DNA of 64,000 bases from Venturia oleaginea (taxonomy: Eukaryota; Ascomycota; Dothideomycetes; Venturiales; Venturiaceae). Location: positions 248,001 through 312,000 of the forward strand of contig JABMLP010000015.1 of NCBI GenBank assembly GCA_013176395.1, written 5' to 3'. Below, in pieces: positions 22,976-34,391 of the stretch. Position numbers and translations under genes: made by a program. Numbering within the stretch: position 1 is the first letter of the stretch; every line of letters starts with the position of its first letter. The notes beneath the pieces were generated by a model, which saw only the letters and a program-made list of their open reading frames with translations, searched no databases and was not told where the DNA came from.

Positions 22976-25900
22976 ATGAATCAACATCCGGCTAGTCAAG
23001 GCTATGGGGGAGGACAAGCCCCATATCAACGCCCTGATAGCAGTACAAATTATGGAGGACAACAACAGCCAGCTCCAGGTAAGTGCTATCATGATAGAAA
23101 GCTGTCGCATGCTGACCAGAAACAGGCTATGCGACTCCTCCTCCTGGCAATCACTGGCAGCAACTACCACCTCCAAACCCTCCGAACCAACAATCACAAT
23201 ATGGAGCACAAGGACAGCAGACTGCTACTTTGGGATACAATCCTGCCATATATGGTGGCATGTCCGGAGGCCAGGCACAGCTTCCAGGCCCGGTAGGTCA
23301 TAAATCGAGGCATATATAGCATTCAGAACGAGAGCTAACATAAATCATAGCCGCCTATGCAGCAGCCTCAGACATTCTATGGACAGCAACCACCGCAACC
23401 TCAAGGATATAATTATGGAGGACAGCAACCTCTGGCCCAGGTTCCCCAACAGCAATACGGTCATACCTCACACCCCTCCGTGTCTCCAATAGCACCGTCT
23501 ATTTACCAGAATGAGGACCCTCAGAATAACCAATGGGGACAGCCTCTACAGTACTCGACACACCCACCAGTGGATAGATATGGTCCCAATGCTGGCCAGC
23601 ATGGCCATTCGCAGCAACAACCAGTTCATAGTGTTCCCCAAGCACAGCACTATGATACCTCTGCACCCCCTCCTCCTTCGGCCACTCCTGGAATCTCTTA
23701 CTTCCCGCCTCCTCAGGGACAGTATCCTGGCGTTCCCTTGTCGGCAACAAGTACATATAGCCAGGATGATGGCCCGCTGGACATACCGCCGTCTTTGTCT
23801 GGACAAGGTGTAGCAGCCTATATCCCAACGAATACAAATCCTGCGCATGGCGTATATATCCCACCTCCTCCTGAGAACGTGCCTGCTTGGTCTCAGCGAC
23901 AGCACGATCCCCTTGATCCAAGCTTCAGAAAGTTTAAATATACCCCAAGGCCACCTCCTAAACCGCAAGAGTATGGAAATCAGACGTCTGTTGGTCAATA
24001 TGATAATGCTCAGCAACAAGTCTATCCTCCTCCGCCACCCGGACAAGCACCTCCGATGCAGACTTACAACCAAGGGCCTCCACAGGGCCAGCAGTATCAG
24101 CAGTATGCTACTCCAGGGCCAGCGCAGCAACCAATCTATGGAGCCCCGTCAGATCAGTATCAACCGAGCCAGGGGCAGCCACCACCTCAGCAATATCAAC
24201 AACAGCATATAGCACAGGGCCAGACTCAACATAGTCCAGCGCAATCATTTTCTACACCAGCGCAAGCACACGATGCCGGCAGTGGGCCGCAATCTCAATA
24301 TGGTCAGCCTCAAACGTGGACCCATGGCCAACATGTTGGTAGCAGGCCTGGCTCAGTGCAGCAGACTCAGCACCCACAACTGCATACCCGCTCCCCTTCA
24401 ATTTCACGTGCCACCATACCACATCACCAAAGAGTATTTCAAGATGAGGTCACACCAGTTTCTCCATTGCAGCATCAACAAAACATGAGCTTAGATAATC
24501 CCAACGATCCACATCTTAACGCTTCTGGACTTCCCTCACGCAGTGAATCACAGGTTTTACGAAAGTCCGTCCCATTTCAGCCAATTCAGGAACCACGACC
24601 AGCAAAACCAATTGTTAGCACGTCAAACGCATCCGTGCTTGGCGGATTTGGTGGGCCCTCAGATTGGGAGCACTTTGGATGTGCTCCTGAAATCGACGAC
24701 ACGGCGATGTATGGAGTCAAATCCGATAAGGAGGCTCTCCCCTCACCACATATGGCAAGCGTGGAATTGCCAACTGGATCTCCCATTCGAGAAAAGCGAA
24801 GTGATTCTCAAGTTAGTGTTCCTGATGAGTGGGAGTCATCGCCAGCGGTCGTTTCCACTAATTCGCAACGACCATTTCCTACCGCGGGACCATCTGGACA
24901 ACAGCCGCTTACCAGCTGGACTCCAACTCCGCCTGTACCACAATCGATACACCAGCAGCCTCCAATTCTTCCGTCTGCACCTACACCGGCTTCAGGTGCA
25001 AATCTCGTAGACGATCCAGATTATATTCCACCGATGCCAAACACCCCACCCTTGGTAGGAGCAAACCTCAACGAGAGAAAGCCAACTGTACTTGGAGGCT
25101 CGACAGCTACACATCCTGCTCCTCAAGCATCGACATCATTTGTAATGGAAGACGCTGTTGATATTCCTCCTTCCCAACCACCCGTGCAGCATTATCAGCA
25201 ACAGCCAAATGTACCACAATATCAACAGTCGCCCCAACCCGCGGCCAATGCTGATGATGATCAATGGCAACATAATCATTCTATCACGATAGATACTCAG
25301 GCCCTTGATATTACAAAACACGAAGTTCAAGAGCTACGAGCATTTCTCACAAGCGCTGAGAGGGGTTTAGCGGAGAGAGATTCTGTCATCGCACAGAAAG
25401 ATTCTTCTTTGGCTCAAAAAGATTCTGCTCTGGTCCAAAGGGATTCGGCCATTACTCAAAAAGAGTCTGCTAATGCTCAGAAGGATGCGGCGCTGGCCGA
25501 GAAAAACTCCGTAATCGCTCAAAAGGAGGCATCGATCCAGCAAACAGAGACCGCTCTCAAGGAGATGGCAGGGAAGCAGAGTGGCGTTGTAGAGAAGCAG
25601 GAAGAAGATCTTGTGAAGATCCGTGCCGAGAAATTAGCATTGGAAGAGCGGGTCACACGAGTAGAATCAACTTTGACAGCTGCGAAATCAGCCTATAATT
25701 TTGAGAAAAGCGAGCTAGAGAAGAATGTCGACGAGGCCCAGACTGCCTTAGCTGCTGCGGTTGCCGAGGCTGTAGATTTGAAAAAACAGCTTGAGGAAGA
25801 AAAGATTAAGGCCAGTGCCTTTGTGGACATTGCTCCTGGTCTTGATCCATGGTTCAAAGGTTCTCTCGAGCGATACAAGGAGATGCTCTACGCCGAGTCC

Positions 25901-28090
25901 AAACCGCTACCCCCAAAAGAGAAACTGAACGTCTTCATGGGGTTTGTCAACTCAGAGTCTCGCCTTCGAGGAGTTGACCTGCCTATTGGACCAGCTGGAC
26001 AGATGAAGGGTTTCCCACCGCAGCAGCCCTCGAAACCAAGTAGTCCTCCAAGAACAAGAATCGCTCCTGTGCAGGAAACAAAGAAGCCAAAGCGGCCGCA
26101 GCTACCACATATAAACTCGTCGCCTAACTCGGAAGGATATGTTATGGTCGACTCTGACGAGGACATCCAATATTCTCCTGGTGGGCGTCCTATCAAACTC
26201 AAGAAAGCTGCCAGTGTACAAAGTGTCAACTCTACCTCAGAGACAGGCGCGGCTGAGCTGCCTGCTGCTGGGGCTGTTCCGAATCCTCAGGCTGGTCCAT
26301 CTAACCCACAATACCAGCCATTCAGACGAAATAGTCTTGAGACACCAACTACCTCTGATCCAATCTCGTCACTAAGAGGTGGTGCTCTAAAAACATCGCC
26401 GCAGAAAGCCACAGGACCTAAGCAACCTGCGTATATGAAGCTTGCATTCCCTGGAGACCAAGCGGTCACATCAACAGTGGCAGCAAGTGCGCCGCCAGTA
26501 ACGACATCTTCTGTGCCTCAAGCTAAGGAACCCGTGTATCAACCCATGTCACAATGGGTACAGCCGACCCTAGCACCGGCGGCACCAAACCAGCCAAAGC
26601 AACCAATCTGGGAAGAAGAGCCTGTTCCAAAACAAGTTCTTGGAAAGAGAGGAGGCTCCCGAGACGAGCCGGTGGTGCCACAGCCGCTGGAGCCCAAGTG
26701 TCCTCCAGGCCAGCCCCCACAAGAGGCTCAGCAAGCACTCCAGCAAGCACCTCAGCAAGCACCACAAAATGCACCTCAACGAAAACTCCAGCAACCTCGC
26801 GTTATGGCCTCCATGCCAGCACTACGTTCGCAGCCAAAGCAAAAACATTCATTTTCTTCGCCATTGGAACATCTCGCATCCCTGCTACCACCTGCCAAGA
26901 TACCCGGTCCAGAGACGGCTTCAAGAGAGCTGCAGAGCGTTCGCAAAGCATTTGTATCGTTTCCCTCTGATTACGAGTTCATCTCGGTTTTGACCAAGGC
27001 CTGGTAGACTGAGGCCACGACGGTGCGATCCCGGCATGAAGCAGAACGTAGAAAGCGTCAACAAGCTCTCGAGAAACGAACTAATGAACTCTACGATGAC
27101 GACGAGATAGGCTACGGTGACTTTGACATACTTGAATCGCAAGCGAAAGAGGAGGAGCAGCGCCTCAAGGCTAAAGAAGATGCCGAGGAATATGATAGCT
27201 ACGGACGCCAAGTCTTTGGACCCGTCTTTCGAACTCTACAAGAGCAGATTGGTAGGTTGATGGAGTTATTCGGAGATGTGCAGAATCTTGCCACGCGGGC
27301 TGAAACCGGCCTTGCCGCTTTGTCTCAACGACCTGAGGACATTGATCTTGCTGAAGCGATGGCCCTGTTGATTCGAGTCCACACGGCGCTTGAGGAGAGA
27401 TTTGCAGAGGTTGCGAAGGCGGTACAAGAAAGAGATCGAAGGTATAAGAGGACGCAGACCAAACCTCTCTATGCCAAGGGCGACATTGCCGCTATGAAAC
27501 GGGTGGAGAAGAGCTTTGAGCATGCTGAAAAGACCAACGAGGTCAAAGCTAGGATTGAGAAGGCAGAGAGGTGTAAGAGGCTTTGTCGTGTTATCGAGGC
27601 CAATATGGAACGGGGTATAGGCGTCAATGAAGAGTTCGCTCATGAAATCCTTGGTGTGGCAGAGGAAGGTGCTTTGCTCGTCCGACCTGAGGATAAGGAT
27701 GAGTTTGAAAAGTTAGTGACCAAGGCCAGAGACGCCCTGGAAGAAGTTCACGGTAGCACGACGCGATTGCTGAGACAATTTGAGTTCATGGATATGGAGT
27801 TGAATGAGTGTGAATATGCTGTCAGCGTTGCGAGTGCAAGGTTGAAGGGCGATCCTGAGGCCTTTTTCGAAAGGTTGGAAAAAGAGAAGAAAAATGAGGA
27901 TGGGAAGTTGACGGGGGAGTGGACTGGAAGGGTCAAGGAAGTGGACGAGCATGCCCAGACTGCGGATAAGCGGGTTGAGGTTGTTCTTGGGCTACTTGGC
28001 GGTACTTCTGGTAGTGTGAGGGCTAGAGTGGGTACTGCTGGTGTGTTGAGTGCGTTGGAGGAGGCGAAGAGGAGAGACGGGGAGTTGTGA
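22976..28090 (+). CDS. Pro/Gln-rich coiled-coil protein with in-frame TAG
   Basis: Exons 22976-23078, 23126-23292 and 23351-28090 give 1670 codons, interrupted only by TAG at 27005-27007 (codon 1309). The first 640 residues are extreme Pro/Gln/Tyr low complexity (YGGQQ, PPPGQ). Then comes a coiled coil built from about ten 7-residue repeats of the type AQKDSxL (25381-25560), then a second charged coiled coil and a Ser/Pro-rich spacer. After the TAG, a helical charged domain runs 360 residues (RSRHEAERRKRQQALEKRTN, YDDDEIGYGDFDILE). From memory, fungal homologues read KAWWEEATTVRSRHEAER here, so the TAG replaces the second Trp. Function is unknown; low-complexity plus coiled coils suggest a scaffold or condensate-type protein. 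If TAG is a true stop, the product is 1308 aa and lacks its most ordered domain. Confidence 0.8.
25381..25560 (+). repeat. 21-bp coding minisatellite (heptad repeat)
   Basis: Diverged 21-bp units encode the 7-residue theme AQK(D/E)SxL or similar (IAQKDSS, LAQKDSA, LVQRDSA, ITQKESA, LAEKNSV, IAQKEAS), about ten times. This is a coiled-coil-compatible heptad. Confidence 0.75.
26998..27016 (+). other. Hairpin displaying the in-frame TAG in its loop
   Basis: GGCCT (26998-27002) and AGGCC (27012-27016) form a perfect 5-bp stem around the 9-nt loop GGTAGACTG; the A of the TAG is at 27006, within the loop. Fungal A-to-I editing sites are known to favour UAG triplets in hairpin loops. Confidence 0.6.
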
Positions 28091-30003
28091 GTTTGTTTCT
28101 CCCTTTGTGTAGATGGTGAGCGATTTTTTTGTTGGCTTATGGTGTTCGGGATGATGGGCAGATTGATTCCCCCTTTTGTACGAGTCTTGACTGGTGTTTC
28201 TGGATCGGGGTTATTGGAATTTTTCGGGCTCTCACATGTTTGAATAATTGTGTGTAGCGCATGTATGATTTTGACGACAAGCTATGTAGGTATAGCTTTC
28301 GAGTGAGTATTATTGGGAGCCATGTCAACGAATTTTCAAAGAATTTGAGGAATCTGTATCCAACACCCAAGTGCCCCAGCAATTCAAGAAACCACTGATC
28401 GATCGATTATTTCGACCGTATTCGATGCGATAGGTTCGGCCTTGTCGATTGAGCGGACGTAGGACGAGGGTTTTCCAAGAAGAATGGGTAGTTGGAGCTG
28501 TGGTGGACGACGGAGGTTGTATCTTACTTGAGTAAAAGTGACATCTAGATCTGTTCTTGAACGTAATTCACAATTGGCAGACTACTCATCCACAAGTCAG
28601 AGATGACGAGTGTGATTGTTCTCGAGTAAGCACACAAGGGTAGGCAGGTGATGATCGAATGTTGGAAGTGTTTGGAATGTTGATGAGGTCATTGAAGGGA
28701 ATATCTGTGATATTCTCCATTATTTTCGTTCGGCTAGGTTGGGTAGTATCGGAAGGAGGACTTGGACGTATCGTGATCTCATGGCTCGTGGGTATCAACG
28801 TTAGGACTTGTGAACATTGTTGACGATGTAGTGTGATTGGGGAGAGGGAGATGCTTCAGGCTTTGACTCGTCACTGTTCACGTCAAGATCTGTGAAGGAG
28901 CAGAGAAGAGGGAGACGCACGAATCCCAAACATCTCCCCCGAAAACTCCACATGTCGACGAATAGACCCCGCCCAAATTCAAAATCAACGATGAACTCAG
29001 CGTCGCCAACGATTCTGACAGTTCCGGACTGCAGGGTTTCAGACGCCGAAGGAAGAGCGGGAGGGTTATTTCTGTGAGGTCTTGTAGGGAGACGGCTTGG
29101 ACTTATAGGTTGGAGGGGGCGGGAGTGGATGGAGGGGGAGGTGGAGTTGGTTAGGGCGTGGTGGGTGCTGGGGGGTTTATAGGATGAGGTGAGGATGGGG
29201 GAATGGGTAGTTTGAGAGGGGAGGAGAGAGGGGAGAAGGCATGTGTTGGTGATTTTGAGGAGTTGAGGCTCTACGACTGTCTTTCGTGGGAGAACCGTTC
29301 GGTCGGGTACCCAAGAGCATGGTTGGATTGGACTTTCGGGAGTTCAGTTTAACGGAAGGCCAACTTTTTTCATGCCAATTAATCTCGTCTTGATATGGTT
29401 TGGGGTTTCGGTGCACCACGGCTGCTTGATGGTAAATTGGTGCGAGGCGTGTGAGGGCATTGTCATGGTGTCAAAAAGCTTGTGCTCTTCGATCGGACGA
29501 TTGACTACTTCTCTATTGACCGAGGTTGCATTTTGGACTTCAAGATTCCAAGCACGACGCTGCTCATCATCAAGTCAGTTTGACAGATCGAAATTGGACG
29601 AGTCCTAAAAATCCAGGCGCTATCAAGCCAGGTTTCGTAGACAAATCCCTCAGCGCCAGATCGATATTGATGAGTTTCTAGCAGAATAATGCCAAAGACT
29701 TGCCAGAAAGTTATCGATGTCGACGTCCAATCGAGGGACTCCGATTAAAGAGCACTGTTGTAGCATCAACGGGAGGCTAAAAGAGTGCATCGCCATGGCA
29801 TGAACCAAATCCGCCAGTCACTACGGGCGCCCAGTTGCAGCCATCTCCACGTCTGTCTTCTCATACGTGTTGCGCAAACTAAATTTTATCTCAACCTTTT
29901 AAGCAGAGCTAGCAAATACTAATCTAATAATTAACGTACATATCTGTAATCAGTCCGATCCTGGCCGACCCAATGCAATGAGAAAAGGAAAAGTACGCTG
30001 CTT
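28091..30003. other. Long intergenic region with one foldback element
   Basis: The 1.9 kb between convergent genes. No ORF is convincing; a G-rich stretch lies around 29095-29230. One foldback copy sits at 29643-29744. Confidence 0.5.
29643..29744 (-). repeat. Foldback element copy 4
   Basis: Arms GATCGATATTGATGAGTTTCT (from 29659) and GCCAGAAAGTTATCGATGTCG (from 29702) face each other. The outer ends CCCTCAGCG and CGAGGGACTCC match the family ends (GGAGT-CCCTC in the minus orientation). Confidence 0.7.
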
Positions 30004-32471
30004 TTAGTACATGCGAGCAGCAACAGACTGTTCCCCAGGTTCGCGGTAATATCTATCGTGGACGCTTTGGCCGAGCCGGAGGGCTCCTTCGCTTGCTTCA
30101 GGGATTCCGTCGAGGTATAGGCTGCCTAGGCCTTTGATATCCTCCGGAAGCCGTACTTTATTAGTGCGGACCTGGAAGGATCTGTGAGATATCGTCAGCT
30201 TGGCTACTATGTAAATGGAAGAGCCTGCAATTGATGCCACTCCACCTCACAACTTAAAATAGGTAGACTCCTCCAAGTCAGGATCGATATTGATAAATTT
30301 CCGGCAATTGAAATATGAAACGACTCCAGAAATTTATCGATATCGATCTCGAATTGAAGAACTCCTTTTGAAGATGTAGCTTCGGCTTACCCGTTGATCT
30401 CCCGATCGACCTTGAGATACTCCTTAGCGCTATCCGCGGTACCGCGTTCAAGAAGATACTCCATGTAGTACTTGCCGAGGTCTTTGACAACAGCTGGGCC
30501 AATTTGGGCTTTTTGAGTGATAGAATCCCAAACGCCTTTGATGCGTCCATACTGGGTCTTCTCTGTCGCAGCGCTTGATGGTTGCGCGAGCTCGAAGAAG
30601 AACCATTTAACCCAGAATGGCCTTGAGTCTCGGTACCATTGCGCATTCTTGCTGTAGACCTCACGCGCCTCGTCGGGTGAGCCCTTGATCTTCCAGAGCA
30701 GATTAGCCCACTCGGATACGAGCACACCCTTCGCAAACAAGTCGCACTCTTGGCCCTGGAGAAAGGATGAATACACCTTGATGGCATTGTCGATGCCACC
30801 ATGGCGGCGGTCCAAGTTGGCAAGAGAGATTATTGTCTCAAGATGAGCCGGTAGTTTCATCAATATGGCTAGATGCATATCGCGGGCAATATCGAAGCGA
30901 CCTTCTGACTCCTCAAAAACGGCGTAGTGCAGGCGAACTGTCGGTTTGACGATTGGGACATAGATGAAGCTGGCGCGCTGATAGACGTTGCGAACCTCCT
31001 CAGTCTTGCCGCCTTGTGTCTGGAGCCAGCGGGCGTAGCGAAGCCAGAACTCTTCGTACAAAGCGCAGACCACGATGCATCGCTCGTAAAGGAACTTGGT
31101 TCGCTCGTAGGTGCCGAATTCTTCCTCGAAGTCCAAGTATTTCCGCCAGTTTTCGAGCTCAGGCGCCTCGAGTTCGGTGACATGGAAGTATGGCCGCTTG
31201 ATCAAGTCCTCGAAAGGTGCACGCTTCAAGGTTTCTGTCTGGGTATTGGTGTACACGTCAAGGTATTTCCCGTCAAGATAGACGCGGATGTCGCGTTCAA
31301 CTTCAATGTCCGTCTTGTTTGGATTGTCACGAAGCTGATCTATACGGTACGCGCCCAATGTTTCCATGTCAGCTAGCTCGGTAAGGGGTCGGTATTGTGC
31401 AGTTTGACGGAATCGCTCGAAGTACTCGCGATATTTGGACATTGGAATCTGTGAGACGCGATCGAGAATTGCGAAGGATTTCTCGGGTGCTTCTGCCCGA
31501 TCTTCGAACTCGAGGTATTTGTCCCAGAAAGGAGAGGACTGGTAGTCGAGGCCAACATGGCCGGCAGCGCGCTCGAAGAGTCTAGGAAGTCATGGTTAGA
31601 ATTCATCGACACCCAGGGGAGAGGGAGAGGGGAGGGTGAGGAGATCAAACGGTGTAGTCGGCCTTCTGGGACCGTATGTAATCAACCATTTTCAAGTGTC
31701 TAGATGTTCCAAAAAGCGTGGTCCTGACGGTTCTCTGAAGACGAAATGCGGCTGTGAAGTGTCTGAACGGCAGTGTGAGAGGAGACAAGGGGGAAGGGAG
31801 ATGATGTTGGATCTCTCACCCATAGTCGAGGCTACCAAGTTTCATGCGGATTCGTGAATCCGGCGGTTTTGTGCGAGCTGCAAGCTGAGCAAAAGTGCCC
31901 AAGGTTAAGGAAAGGATAAAAGGGAGGGCGCGATACTTACTCTCGAATCAAGTCAACATCGTGACTGGTCTCAACTTTGAAGGCGCAGTAGTTTGTCCAT
32001 AGGTCGACCGAGTTTGGTATGCTTGCGACGCCGCGCTCGTAGACCTGGTCGCGTTAGTATCGCGCTTTTGATGCCGTAGATGTACTGACCGTCTCTGCAG
32101 CTTCCGTGCCAGCAATGAAGAACTCTTTGTCCGCGTAGCGCTTCCAGTATACGAAAAATAGAGGGAATTTTGCGAGGAAGCGGTCGTAGATTTCGCGAAA
32201 GGCTGAGATGGCCTGTGGACTGGAATTGCGGTTGAGGCCGCTCTCAAGGTTCTCGGCGGCCTTGACGAGTGCGTCCCATGGCTCGTACTCGTCTGGGTTT
32301 TGTGCCTGTGCAGTGGTGAGATTCTACCTGGCAATGGTTCGGGTTGTGGAAGCGGCTTACGACATCTGCGTACAGCTTCTTCAGTTCATTGAACTCGGCT
32401 TCCTCGAGACCACTCAAATCAGGAACGTCTCGTGGAGGGATCTCCCGCGGCATCTCAAAGTCAGCCGTCAT
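30004..32471 (-). CDS. PRP39: Pre-mRNA-splicing factor Prp39 (U1 snRNP)
   Basis: Five exons on the minus strand: 32471-32361, 32305-32090, 32044-31941, 31581-30391 and 30181-30004, giving 599 aa, normal for Prp39. HAT/TPR-type helical repeats run throughout. Diagnostic segments are NPDEYEPWDALVKAAE, FPLFFVYWKRYADKEF, VYERGVASIPNSVDLWTNYC, LFERAAGHVGLDYQSSPFWD, LENWRKYLDFEEEFGTYERT and LYERCIVVCALYEEFWLRYA. Known role: a U1 snRNP-associated scaffold needed for 5' splice-site recognition, in the nucleus. Introns 3 (359 nt) and 4 (209 nt) are long for this genome. Intron 4 holds a foldback element, so a core splicing factor carries an inserted repeat in its own intron. The last exon (ending SVAARMY) is placed by frame and splice sites only. 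Confidence 0.93.
30265..30365 (-). repeat. Foldback element copy 5 (inside PRP39 intron 4)
   Basis: The best-preserved palindrome of the family: ATCGATATTGATAAATTTCCGG (30283-30304) faces CCAGAAATTTATCGATATCGAT (30326-30347), with only two non-canonical pairs over 22. It lies between the intron's donor (30390) and acceptor (30182), leaving about 100 nt of ordinary intron around it. Confidence 0.8.
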
Positions 32472-33379
32472 TGTTGGATCCTTCTGGCCCGGTGTTGGTA
32501 AGGTAATGGTCGATACTCGCTGGGCGGATCCTGGGTAGTCCTAGCTGGGAGGCGGATAGCAGATCACCTTTCTCCTGTGTGCTGGGCTTGGCCTGGGCCT
32601 CTGGGATGGGCTTTCCGAGAGCAGATTATGGTGTTGATTGATGTTCGATGAGAGAAAGGTGGAGGAGGGAAAGCTGTTGCGCTAAAATGTTAGCCGGTGA
32701 GGTAGGCCGAGGTCTATTAATAGTAAACTTGCGCAACTCTTGTAATTTACTTGGGCCAGTTCTCTACTATATAAGATACGTGCCATTACATACCACAATA
32801 AATACGATTATTATTATACAAGATACGTATTGCCTCCTCAATATCAGTAATCTTACCGTCTAGGTATTGGGGCGCTTACTCGGATCTTGGAACACTCTCG
32901 TCAAGTCTCTAACCACCTTGGACCTTTCCCCGTTGTCAGGAGCAGTCTCAGGCCGAGCCGTGTTAATCCGCTCCGCCGCTTCCCCTATCACCATCCCTCC
33001 AGCAACCGCATGTCCAACTCGGGTTCGATATCAATGTATTTCTGGCAAAGGTGAACAATAAAGATATCCATCTCGACTCTAGAGACTGCTCTCAACTCGC
33101 TGACTCCGTAGAGCCGAAGGTGAAGAAGAAGAAGAAGAGACATCAAACCACAGCTTCCCAGTGTGCCCTTTGGTGCTCCAACAGACATCAACACCCAAGA
33201 ATTCCTTCCAATGGCCAACTTAAGTTGATGGCTGCAATGGGGCCGATCCGGGCAGCTAATGGATGACGTTGTGCTTTGTAATACGCTCGAGGAGCTTAAC
33301 CTACTCGAGTTGCGAGATAGACTTGAGAACTGATTCTCACCAAAGCACTGCACTTCGAAACTCTTGACATTTCTCCACT
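32472..33379. other. Divergent promoter region with a partial foldback element
   Basis: Shared 5' region of PRP39 and the GST-like gene; no coding sequence seen. A partial foldback copy lies at 33013-33084. Confidence 0.5.
33013..33084 (+). repeat. Foldback element copy 6 (partial)
   Basis: GTTCGATATCAATGTATTTCTGGCA (about 33012-33036) matches one arm of the family; a shortened second arm (GATATCCATCTCGACTC) follows at about 33062. The centre appears deleted. Confidence 0.5.
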
Positions 33380-34206
33380 ATGGCTAAAGTCACTCTCTAC
33401 GACCTTCCAAGCAAAGACCCGTGCCGAACATGGAGCTTAAATCCATGGAAAACTCGTCTGTTTCTTAACTACAAAGAAATCAACTATGATACTGAGTGGA
33501 TCGAGTATCCTGATATCGCCCCAAAATCCAAGGCCTTGTCAGTTCCGCCCCATCTACTACTTCTCGTCGACCTGACCAACACCCCTACAGCGGCATCCCA
33601 CCAAACACCGAAGGAAGCACAGCTTACACCATCCCAACCATCCGTCTCGTAGATGGAAAGACCGAGACATACATCATGGACTCTAAGAAAATCGCCGTCG
33701 CTCTCGAAGCAATGTTTCCGACACCATCGATGCATTTAGATTCAGAATATCTACCACAGATGTACGATCTTGTAGCCGAGTGCCAGAAATACTTAATGCC
33801 TTTCTGGATGCCTTCAGTTCCGGCGGATCTTCTCAACCCAGTCTCGGCCGAGTACTTCTACCGCACTCGTCTGACGAAAATGGGAAAGCCTTTGCAACAA
33901 TTGGCCAAAGAAGCCACACCAGAGCAGTGGGAGAAGTCAAGGCCCTATCTCGAGAAGATTGCGGCTCTAATGAAAGCCAATAGTGGTCCTTTTGTTAAGG
34001 GAGAGACTGGTTAGTAAAGCAAAAACTGATCGGAGTCGAGTACTGACATATCGCCAGTTTCGTATGCCGACTTTGTGCTTGTTTCATTCCTGCAGTTCAT
34101 TAGAAGATCACACGAGGAAGCTTTTATCAAAGCATTGGCTGTGGACGGTGCCATAAAGGAGGTATATGAAGCCTGTGGTAAATGGCTTGAGCGGGACAGC
34201 TACTGA
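33380..34206 (+). CDS. Glutathione S-transferase-fold protein
   Basis: Exons 33380-33537, 33591-34009 and 34058-34206 give 241 aa. The N-terminal thioredoxin-like half starts MAKVTLYDLPSKDPCRTWSL and NPWKTRLFLNYKEINYDTEW, then PNTEGSTAYTIPTIRL, where the Ile-Pro is the expected cis-Pro of GST domains, and the GSH-contact region TYIMDSKKIA. The C-terminal half is all-helical (LPQMYDLVAECQKYLMPFWM; VSYADFVLVSFLQFIRR). The CRTWSLNPWK start is typical of fungal GSTs related to beta-etherase/UstS types rather than the cytosolic mammalian classes. Likely conjugates or isomerises small electrophiles with glutathione; substrate unknown. All introns are 48-53 nt GT-AG and frame-consistent. Confidence 0.88.
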
Positions 34207-34391
34207 GAACGCGACACAAATCGAGTTTGTTCAGCAAGGGGTGAAACTGTACAAATGGCAGAATATCGGAGAATGGTCAATGTCATCATCTCATTGGATT
34301 CTTTCCCTCCAATCCCTACGATCCCACAACCTTCAACTTCTAAATTGACTCCTGATATAATAAGCCTTTCGAAGCTCTAAACGCCGCCACA

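Noticed and set aside
27004..27051. An intron removing the TAG of the long coiled-coil gene
   Set aside because: GT at 27004 pairs with AG sites giving 41 nt (out of frame, too short) or 48 nt (creates TGA at the junction); no acceptable intron was found.
33010..33020. GGGTTCGAT as a tRNA T-loop
   Set aside because: No matching acceptor or anticodon stems nearby; the sequence belongs to a foldback arm.
34207..34345. Continuation of the GST gene beyond 34206
   Set aside because: The spliced frame stops cleanly at TGA 34204-34206 after the expected C-terminal helix.
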